Shown here: positions 57,981 to 64,000 of the stretch, in pieces | How positions within the stretch are numbered: the stretch's first letter is position 1 | Layout: the number at the start of each line of letters is the position of its first letter | From: Vibrio vulnificus NBRC 15645 = ATCC 27562 | Lineage (GTDB): Bacteria > Pseudomonadota > Gammaproteobacteria > Enterobacterales > Vibrionaceae | Direction of reading: 5' to 3' | DNA length: 64,000 nucleotides | NCBI RefSeq assembly: GCF_002224265.1 | Contig: NZ_CP012881.1 | Location: 868,001 to 932,000 of the forward strand | Made by a program: the position numbers and the translations under genes | Notes under the pieces: generated by a model | Databases searched by the model: none | Told to the model about the DNA's origin: nothing | Seen by the model: only the letters and a program-made list of their open reading frames with translations

Positions 57981-58007
57981 ATGGCGCCAAAAGGCGCCAT
58001 TTTTTTG
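57981..58007 (+). terminator. Rho-independent terminator after raiA
   Basis: ATGGCGCC pairs with GGCGCCAT around AAAA, followed by seven T. It starts 20 bases past raiA and ends directly before the pheA promoter. Confidence 0.88.
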
Positions 58008-58008
58008 C

Positions 58009-58037
58009 TTGACGCTCAATGCCGGCTTGCTTATTGT
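58009..58037 (+). promoter_or_regulatory. Promoter of the pheL-pheA unit
   Basis: TTGACG, 17 bases, TATTGT. It starts where the raiA terminator ends and lies about 30 bases before the pheL start. Confidence 0.7.
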
Positions 58038-58066
58038 GTTCCCACATTCACAAAAGTTTACTATTT

Positions 58067-58114
58067 ATGCAAATCCACTCTCTGTTTATTTTTGACTTCT
58101 TTTTTCTTCGATAG
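58067..58114 (+). CDS. pheL: phe leader peptide PheL
   Basis: A 15-residue frame, MQIHSLFIFDFFFLR, with five phenylalanine codons (three consecutive) between the promoter and an intrinsic terminator. This is the hallmark of transcription attenuation: ribosomes stall at Phe codons when charged tRNA-Phe is scarce. It differs in sequence from the E. coli leader but keeps the Phe richness. The upstream ribosome site is weak. Confidence 0.85.
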   Translation: MQIHSLFIFDFFFLR

Positions 58115-58187
58115 CGGAGGGGCTAACTCGTTTGTGAAAGAAAAGTCAAAAACAAACAGAAAGCCTCCCACATCGGGGGGCTTTTTT
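58114..58187 (+). promoter_or_regulatory. pheA attenuator
   Basis: The terminator hairpin AAGCCTCCC/GGGGGGCTT (58161-58183) with a T-run ends 16 bases before pheA. GGAGGGGCT (58116-58124), just after the pheL stop, can pair with AGCCTCC of the terminator stem (with a two-base bulge) as antiterminator. Phenylalanine starvation would therefore favour pheA expression. Confidence 0.8.
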
Positions 58188-58203
58188 ATTAAGGAAATGA
58201 GCG

Positions 58204-59382
58204 ATGACTGAACAGCCACTTTCTCTCGATGAGATTCGTTTGCGATTAAATGATTTAGATGACCAACTACTCAGCTTGCTCTCTGAGCGTCGCAAGCTCA
58301 GCATTGAAGTTGCTAAAAGCAAAGTTGAAACCTCGAAACCAGTCAGAGACGCCTCGCGTGAACAACAATTACTGGTAAAACTGATCACCAATGGCCGTGA
58401 GAAATATCAGCTCGACGCTCAGTACATCACCAAGCTGTTCCATACCATTATTGAAGATTCAGTGCTGCTACAGCAATCGTACCTGCAAAACCTGCTCAAC
58501 CCTGAGCAGAGCCGGAAACCTCTCGCTCGAGTCGCATTTCTAGGCTCTAAGGGCTCCTACTCGCATCTGGCAAGCCGTGAATACTTTAGTCGCAAAAACA
58601 CTGAGCTGATCGAACTCAATTGTGATCACTTCAAAGAAGTCACCCAAACCGTGGAATCGGGCCACGCAGATTTTGGCGTTTTGCCGATTGAAAACACCAG
58701 CTCAGGCTCGATCAACGAAGTTTACGATTTACTGCAACATACCACGCTCTACATTGTTGGCGAGCTGACACAACCTATTGAGCATTGCTTAGTGGCCACC
58801 AAAGACGTGCGTCTCGAAGAAATAAAAGTGCTTTACTCTCATCCACAGCCTCATCAACAATGCAGCGAGTTTTTGGGCCGCCTTAAAGGCGTTACCCTCA
58901 AATCGTGCGCGAGCACTGCCGATGCGATGAAGAAGGTACAAGAGCTAAACCGTGATGATGTGGCGGCGATTGGCAACGCATCCAGTGGCAAACTTTACGG
59001 GCTGCAACCGATTCAGGGCAACATCGCCAACCAAACAGAGAACCACACACGTTTTATTGTCGTGGCACGTAAGCCAGTTGAAGTGTCCGCACAGATCCCA
59101 GCCAAGACGACACTGATCATGTCTACCTCACAAAAGGCGGGGTCGTTGGTAGAAACTTTGTTGGTGTTGCAACGCTATGGTATCAATATGACCAAGCTAG
59201 AATCGCGCCCTATCATGGGCAATCCTTGGGAAGAAATGTTCTACGTCGATCTCGAAGCACATCTTGATTCTGAAGAGATGCAACTGGCACTTGGAGAACT
59301 CACTAAGATCACCAAACATCTGAAAGTGCTTGGTTGCTACCCCAGTGAAAATGTTAAACCGACCCAAGTTAAACTGAGCTAA
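58204..59382 (+). CDS. pheA: Bifunctional chorismate mutase / prephenate dehydratase (P-protein)
   Basis: Makes phenylpyruvate from chorismate in two steps. The 392-residue protein has an AroQ chorismate mutase domain (1-~90), prephenate dehydratase (about 105-285, with VAFLGSKGSYSHLA and GVLPIENTSSGSI), and a C-terminal ACT domain with ESRPIMGNPWEEMFYVD for phenylalanine feedback. It is preceded by the pheL attenuator. Confidence 0.98.
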   Translation: MTEQPLSLDEIRLRLNDLDDQLLSLLSERRKLSIEVAKSKVETSKPVRDASREQQLLVKLITNGREKYQLDAQYITKLFHTIIEDSVLLQQSYLQNLLNPEQSRKPLARVAFLGSKGSYSHLASREYFSRKNTELIELNCDHFKEVTQTVESGHADFGVLPIENTSSGSINEVYDLLQHTTLYIVGELTQPIEHCLVATKDVRLEEIKVLYSHPQPHQQCSEFLGRLKGVTLKSCASTADAMKKVQELNRDDVAAIGNASSGKLYGLQPIQGNIANQTENHTRFIVVARKPVEVSAQIPAKTTLIMSTSQKAGSLVETLLVLQRYGINMTKLESRPIMGNPWEEMFYVDLEAHLDSEEMQLALGELTKITKHLKVLGCYPSENVKPTQVKLS

Positions 59383-59391
59383 AAGTACAGA

Positions 59392-59943
59392 ATGAGCAAA
59401 AAGATCATGGCAACTCAAAAAGTCATTATTGCTTCGCTGAACCCAGCCAAAATTACCGCAGTGGAAAGCGCATTCACAAGCGCCTTTCCCGACGGTACCT
59501 TTGAGTTTGTGGGGGTGAATGTCCCTAGTGAAGTGGCCGATCAACCAATGAGCGACAGCGAAACTCACCTTGGTGCTCTTAATCGAGTAAGAAATGCTAA
59601 GGATCGCCGATCAGACGGTGCATTTTATGTTGGTTTGGAAGCGGGCATTGATGGTAACGTCACCTTCGCTTGGATGGTGATTGAATCCCACACTCATCGT
59701 GGTGAATCTCGTTCAGCCAGTTTGATGTTGCCACCGAATGTCATTGCCAAATTGGCCAATGCAAACGAGTTGGGCGATGTGATGGATGAGGTATTTGGCA
59801 CTGAGAATATAAAACAAAAAGGTGGGGCCATTAGTTTATTGACGCAAAACCAGCTCACGCGTAGTTCGGTCTACCATCAAGCGTTGATCTTAGCCTTAAT
59901 TCCTTTTACCAATCCTGAGCATTTCCCTGCCAACTTAAGCTAG
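59392..59943 (+). CDS. yjjX: Inosine/xanthosine triphosphatase YjjX
   Basis: House-cleaning NTPase that hydrolyses non-canonical ITP/XTP. Family segments are IIASLNPAKITAVESAF, VPSEVADQPMSDSET, YVGLEAGI and GTENIKQKGGAISLLT. The ATG at 59392 gives 183 residues; a second ATG at 59407 (178 residues) is equally possible because neither has a strong ribosome site. It follows pheA by nine bases and converges with trpR, preserving the ettA/slt-trpR/yjjX synteny of enterics. Confidence 0.93.
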   Translation: MSKKIMATQKVIIASLNPAKITAVESAFTSAFPDGTFEFVGVNVPSEVADQPMSDSETHLGALNRVRNAKDRRSDGAFYVGLEAGIDGNVTFAWMVIESHTHRGESRSASLMLPPNVIAKLANANELGDVMDEVFGTENIKQKGGAISLLTQNQLTRSSVYHQALILALIPFTNPEHFPANLS

Positions 59944-59960
59944 GATAAGAACTCAAGAGC

Positions 59961-59986
59961 AAAAAGGCGGTATCAACCGCCTTTTT
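59961..59986. terminator. Bidirectional terminator overlapping the trpR stop
   Basis: AAAAAGGCGG pairs with CCGCCTTTTT around TATCAA. The trpR stop codon (59973-59975) lies in the loop, and the last trpR codons form one arm, so one element serves both pheA-yjjX and slt-trpR. Confidence 0.85.
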
Positions 59987-60281
59987 TCGTCCCTTCCAAT
60001 AACTGATTCAAGCGCGCTTTGTCTTCATCTGACTTTAACTTCAGCTCGTTGGAACCTCGAGTAATCGTCGCAATACCAACACCCAACATTTGGCTGATTT
60101 GTCGTTGGGAAAGCTCGCCTTTCAGTAACTCACGAACGATGTTCACTCTAGAGACTAAAGCTTCACGTTCGTCAGGCGTCATTAGCATCGTCAATAACAT
60201 ATCATGCTGTTTTTGCTCGACACTGTGCTTGACCAAATCCACAATTTGTTGCCAGTCTGTATATTCTGGTTGTTGCGACAT
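59973..60281 (-). CDS. trpR: Trp operon repressor TrpR
   Basis: Tryptophan-dependent repressor. The 102-residue all-helical protein has the helix-turn-helix LSQRQISQMLGVGIATITRGSNEL at about 66-90 and the conserved MLTPDEREAL-type segment. The final residues (GTKKGG) are encoded by the terminator stem. It starts 15 bases after slt ends, so it is probably cotranscribed with slt. No Trp operator was recognised in the window. Confidence 0.96.
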   Translation of the reverse strand: MSQQPEYTDWQQIVDLVKHSVEQKQHDMLLTMLMTPDEREALVSRVNIVRELLKGELSQRQISQMLGVGIATITRGSNELKLKSDEDKARLNQLLEGTKKGG

Positions 60282-60296
60282 TACTCTTTACCTATC

Positions 60297-62243
60297 TCAG
60301 TATTTAGTCTCAAGCTCATGCTGATTTAGGAACGCACCATCTACCCCGAGAATATCTCGATAATAGGTTTCAAACATCAGGATATTTTGTACATACCCAC
60401 GTGTTTCTTTAAATGGAATGGCTTCAATGAACGCGTACGCATCCAATTTCCCGCCAGTACGTTCACGCCAGCTTTTTACTCGATGTGGACCTGCATTATA
60501 AGCGGCAAATGCAAAAATTCGATTATTATCGTACTGTTCCAATAAACCATTGAGATAGTGGCTGCCAATTTCGATGTTCTTACCGACTTGGTATAAATCA
60601 TCAGAACCTTCATAGCTCAATTGATACTTTTGAGCGGTGTACTTGGCAGTTGCCGGCATTATTTGCATGATACCGCGAGCCCCCACTGGAGAGGTTGCTT
60701 CGGCATCCATACCACTCTCCTGACGGGCAAGTGACATCAACATGATAGGATCAATATCGTGCTTCTCAGCATAGAAGTTGAACCACCAGCGATGCGCCAC
60801 CGGAAAGCGAATTTCCATGTTGTCCCACATTTGCGCCGCAATGCTGGCGGTCACCGTCAAATGATACCAACGCTTAGAGGCCGCATAGACCGCAAGCATA
60901 CCTTGAGTTTGTTCGTCACTGCGAGACAGCAGGTATTGCCACTCACTTTTCGCTGCGGCAATTTTGTCTAGCGCAATCAATTCTTCGATACGCGCTAATG
61001 AACGACGATAAGGTTCAACCAAGCTGCTATCCAACTTCAACGTGGAGGTAGGATAATTAATAGACTGTCCGATCTCTTTCGCTGCCGCGACACTATAAAA
61101 ATTACGTTGGCCAACCAGTTTACTCAGTCGCAGCTTCCCTTGGGTTGCTTTGCCCATTTCAATTTCACTGCGCCCCAACCAATATTGCCAACGCAATGAG
61201 TTTCGATGTTCATCATCCAACTGAGCAACCCAGCTTTGCACGCCTTTCCAATCCGCCTGTTGTAAAGCAAGACGAATTCGACGCTCAATGAGGTTTTGCT
61301 TATGTGATTTTTTCAGCGCTGCATCACGCCACTGAGCCAGCGCTTCCGATTCGGTATTAATCAAACGGAAAGCCAAATATTCGGCCAACTCCTGAGCTTG
61401 TACCGATGAAAACTTTTGAGCTTTGATGACCTGTGCGTACTGCTCTTGAGCACGTTTGATATCTTTACGTGCCAGTTTCTCTAGTGCTAGCTCGGTTTGC
61501 TTACGATAAAATTCGTTGGCTTTATGCTGCTTGGCAAACTCCAACACCGACTCAGGACGATTGAACAGCGCTTTCATCTCTTGGGCTTGCTTTTTCGCTT
61601 GGCTACTTTTCGGCAATTTCAGCAGATAAGTCATTAACTTGCTGTTTTTCTGCTCAAACGCAAGCAACATACGTTGCAAAATCAGGTTGTCGGTTCGGCC
61701 TCCCGCCTGCTCCCAAACCGTAAACAAATGATCACACTCATCTGCAATTTCTAATCCGCTTAGCCATAATTGCTCTGCGCCTTGATAGGCCAGTTTTTTC
61801 TGCCCTTGATTGTATTGCGCGTAGTAATAAATACATTGATAACTTTCGCCTCTCGGCTCTTGCTGCTGAAATGACACCACTTCAGACCATGCTTGTTGGC
61901 GATATAAAGCATCAAGATACGGCGCGCGAATACGTTGTGAAAACGGGTAATCACGACTTTGAGTGATAAATTGCTCCACTTCTGTTGGCGATTTTTTTGA
62001 CAGCTGCGCCAAGAAAAAACGGTAATCGAGATAAGGCGTAAGAGCATACTCGTCCAGTTGAGAACGCACTTGTACATAGGCCTCATCGTTTTTGTCATCC
62101 AACAGTTTTTGCGCTTGTTCATACAAGACGCGCTGTTTTTCTAATGTCACCACATCCGCTGCACTGACATTCATCGCCACGCCACACAACGCTGCCATCA
62201 GCCATTTTGTGGCCGACTCTCTCCCAATATTTTTTAAACTCAT
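60297..62243 (-). CDS. slt: Soluble lytic murein transglycosylase
   Basis: Periplasmic enzyme that cleaves the MurNAc-GlcNAc bond with formation of 1,6-anhydroMurNAc. The ATG at 62243 gives 648 residues, a signal peptide ending near MNVSAA, and catalytic glutamate E509 (ARQESGMDAEATSPVGARGIMQIMP), close to E. coli Slt70 precursor. In-frame starts at 62252 and 62321 are alternatives. The N-terminal part is the helical superhelix (U and L domains), and the SLT domain forms the last ~170 residues. Confidence 0.95.
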   Translation of the reverse strand: MSLKNIGRESATKWLMAALCGVAMNVSAADVVTLEKQRVLYEQAQKLLDDKNDEAYVQVRSQLDEYALTPYLDYRFFLAQLSKKSPTEVEQFITQSRDYPFSQRIRAPYLDALYRQQAWSEVVSFQQQEPRGESYQCIYYYAQYNQGQKKLAYQGAEQLWLSGLEIADECDHLFTVWEQAGGRTDNLILQRMLLAFEQKNSKLMTYLLKLPKSSQAKKQAQEMKALFNRPESVLEFAKQHKANEFYRKQTELALEKLARKDIKRAQEQYAQVIKAQKFSSVQAQELAEYLAFRLINTESEALAQWRDAALKKSHKQNLIERRIRLALQQADWKGVQSWVAQLDDEHRNSLRWQYWLGRSEIEMGKATQGKLRLSKLVGQRNFYSVAAAKEIGQSINYPTSTLKLDSSLVEPYRRSLARIEELIALDKIAAAKSEWQYLLSRSDEQTQGMLAVYAASKRWYHLTVTASIAAQMWDNMEIRFPVAHRWWFNFYAEKHDIDPIMLMSLARQESGMDAEATSPVGARGIMQIMPATAKYTAQKYQLSYEGSDDLYQVGKNIEIGSHYLNGLLEQYDNNRIFAFAAYNAGPHRVKSWRERTGGKLDAYAFIEAIPFKETRGYVQNILMFETYYRDILGVDGAFLNQHELETKY

Positions 62244-62517
62244 TAGCGTCATATCCCCAGACGTTTTTTTACCGCTCATTGCCCATAAGGGTATTAGGGC
62301 CAAATAACTCACGATATGCATCCAATTACACCGTTCTGTTATAGTGTTGTAAAGATGACAGATGTAAATAATAGTGATTTCATTTTAATGAAACACAGTT
62401 ACACATTAATGCGGTCATCGTGTTGTCAATTTTATTCATTTGCAGACCAATCTCTGTGAGCGGAGTAGTGTGGAATGGCCACTGAATTTCTCTTTGGACA
62501 GTAACAAATCCTCAGCA

Positions 62518-62530
62518 GTTGATATAAAAT
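62518..62530 (+). promoter_or_regulatory. Candidate extended -10 promoter for ettA
   Basis: TTGATATAAAAT contains TGn plus TATAAA, an extended -10 about 40 bases before the ettA start. No good -35 was found. Confidence 0.45.
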
Positions 62531-62569
62531 ACTGCCTCTATGTGGATTTAAAATTAGGAACGATCGGCA

Positions 62570-64000
62570 ATGGCTGAATACGTATATACCATGTCGCGGG
62601 TGAGCAAAATCGTGCCACCTAAGCGTCAAATTCTTAAAGACATCTCTCTAAGCTTCTTCCCTGGTGCAAAAATCGGTGTTTTGGGCCTAAACGGTTCAGG
62701 TAAATCAACCTTATTGCGCATCATGGCAGGTCTGGACACCGATATTGATGGTGAAGCACGTCCACAACCCGGTTTGAAAGTGGGCTACCTTCCACAGGAG
62801 CCTGTTCTTGATGAAAGCAAAACTGTCCGTGAAGTGGTAGAAGAAGCGGTTGCCGATGTGGCAGGAGCATTGAAACGTCTTGATGAAGTGTACGCCGCTT
62901 ATGCCGATCCTGATGCGGATTTCGATGCGCTTGCAAAAGAACAAGGCGAACTTGAAGCTCTGATTCAAGCAAAAGATGGCCATAACTTAGATAACGCGCT
63001 TGAACGTGCTGCGGATGCACTGCGTCTTCCAGAGTGGGATCAAAAAGTGGCGCACTTGTCCGGTGGTGAACGTCGCCGTGTGGCTATTTGTCGTCTACTG
63101 CTTGAAAAACCAGATATGCTGCTGCTTGACGAACCAACCAACCACTTGGATGCAGAATCTGTCGCTTGGCTTGAACGCTTCTTGGTAGATTACTCAGGCA
63201 CTGTTGTGGCCATCACCCACGACCGTTACTTCCTAGACAACGCCGCAGGCTGGATTTTAGAACTTGACCGTGGTGAAGGTATTCCATGGCAAGGTAACTA
63301 CACCTCATGGCTAGAGCAAAAAGATGCGCGTCTACAACAAGAAGCCTCGCAAGAAAAAGCTCGTCAAAAAACCATTGAGAAAGAACTGGAATGGGTTCGT
63401 CAAAATCCAAAAGGTCGCCAAGCCAAATCTAAAGCGCGTATGGCACGCTTTGAAGAGCTGCAAAATACCGACCACCAGAAACGTAACGAAACCAACGAGT
63501 TGTTCATCCCACCAGGTGAGCGCTTAGGTGATAAAGTCATCGAAGTGAAGAATTTGACTAAGTCATTCGACGGTCGTGTTCTGATCGACGATCTATCATT
63601 CAGCATGCCTAAGGGGGCGATCGTCGGCATCATCGGTGCCAACGGTGCGGGTAAATCAACGCTCTTCAAGATGCTAAGTGGTGTTGAGCAGCCTGACTCC
63701 GGTACTATCGAGATGGGCGAAACGGTGAAATTGGCGTCGGTTGATCAGTTCCGTGATTCAATGAATGATAAGAACACCATATTCCAAGAGATCTCTGAAG
63801 GTGCGGACATCATCAAGATCAACAACTTCGAACTTCCAGCACGAGCTTACTGCTCACGTTTTAATTTCAAAGGCGTGGATCAGCAGAAAGTGATCGGCGA
63901 ACTCTCGGGTGGTGAGCGTAACCGTGTTCACTTAGCGAAGCTGCTCAAAGCCGGTGGCAACGTTCTCTTACTGGACGAACCAACCAACGACCTTGACGTT
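62570..64000 (+). CDS. ettA: Energy-dependent translational throttle protein EttA, 3' end cut
   Basis: ABC-F ATPase that binds the ribosomal E site and tunes the first elongation step to the ATP/ADP ratio. The frame is open to the window edge, giving 477 of the usual ~555 codons. ABC-1 has Walker A GLNGSGKST (39-47), signature LSGGERRRVA, and DEPTNHLDAES. The charged PtIM linker follows (QEKARQKTIEKELEWVRQNPKGRQAKSKAR). ABC-2 has GANGAGKST, LSGGERNRVHLAK and DEPTNDLDV at the edge. It is divergent from slt, with AGGA upstream of the ATG. Confidence 0.97.
   Translation, partial: MAEYVYTMSRVSKIVPPKRQILKDISLSFFPGAKIGVLGLNGSGKSTLLRIMAGLDTDIDGEARPQPGLKVGYLPQEPVLDESKTVREVVEEAVADVAGALKRLDEVYAAYADPDADFDALAKEQGELEALIQAKDGHNLDNALERAADALRLPEWDQKVAHLSGGERRRVAICRLLLEKPDMLLLDEPTNHLDAESVAWLERFLVDYSGTVVAITHDRYFLDNAAGWILELDRGEGIPWQGNYTSWLEQKDARLQQEASQEKARQKTIEKELEWVRQNPKGRQAKSKARMARFEELQNTDHQKRNETNELFIPPGERLGDKVIEVKNLTKSFDGRVLIDDLSFSMPKGAIVGIIGANGAGKSTLFKMLSGVEQPDSGTIEMGETVKLASVDQFRDSMNDKNTIFQEISEGADIIKINNFELPARAYCSRFNFKGVDQQKVIGELSGGERNRVHLAKLLKAGGNVLLLDEPTNDLDV

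Overview
This window is a stretch of gammaproteobacterial core chromosome, almost certainly Vibrio and most likely Vibrio vulnificus. The gene orders are Vibrio/enteric ones: rodZ-ispG-hisS, trmJ-iscRSUA-hscBA-fdx-iscX-pepB, queA-tgt-yajC-secDF, ettA/slt-trpR/yjjX, and phoBR-pstS next to ppx/ppk1 and pstCAB-phoU. The species hint is the divergent LysR/peroxiredoxin pair near 27 kb. Its regulator has Glu204, Cys206 and Cys215 at exactly the positions described for V. vulnificus OxyR2, beside its target prx2. No phage, insertion sequence, integron, CRISPR array or obvious foreign island is visible.

Layout. 0-5.7 kb: yfgM (5' end only), hisS, ispG, rodZ, rlmN and ndk, all on the minus strand. 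5.7-13.7 kb: pepB and the complete ISC iron-sulfur operon, headed by two abutting IscR-type sites, with trmJ upstream and suhB divergent. 14.8-20.6 kb: secF, secD, yajC, tgt, queA. 20.8-26.5 kb: a secreted trypsin-fold protease with a GlyGly-CTERM-like tail, a CBS-pair protein, the glyoxylate shunt (aceB-aceA), and a 0.6 kb AT-rich gap. 26.5-30 kb: oxyR2/prx2, cutC, ppk2. 30-42.2 kb: a phosphate/polyphosphate block (phoU-pstB-pstA-pstC, divergent ppk1-ppx, then phoB-phoR-pstS), with good Pho boxes upstream of pstC and phoB. 42.4-46 kb: rdgC, trhP-yfhL, mepA. 46.2-52 kb: a complete rRNA operon on the minus strand: tandem promoters, 16S, tRNA-Ala(GGC), 23S, 5S, tRNA-Asp, tRNA-Trp, terminator. 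52-64 kb: clpB with a heat-shock promoter, pgeF, rluD, bamD, raiA, an attenuator-controlled pheA, yjjX, trpR, slt, and the first 477 codons of ettA.

How the parts work together. The isc genes make and deliver Fe-S clusters to proteins that include several encoded here (IspG, RlmN, the YfhL ferredoxin, and IscR itself). PhoR/PhoB senses phosphate through the Pst transporter and PhoU. PstS sits in the phoBR transcription unit rather than with pstCAB, and two unrelated polyphosphate kinase types plus an exopolyphosphatase lie within 10 kb. OxyR2 probably controls prx2 from the shared intergenic region.

I found no convincing undescribed multi-gene system. The observations most worth following are: the large extra domains in PstC and PstA; a protease whose signal-peptide cleavage would directly expose a trypsin-like N-terminus; an anti-Shine-Dalgarno repeat before ppk2 that only a read-through transcript would carry; a near-consensus CRP site before raiA; and unassigned palindromes in the aceB-oxyR2 gap. 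Regulatory sites were read by eye and have no experimental support here.
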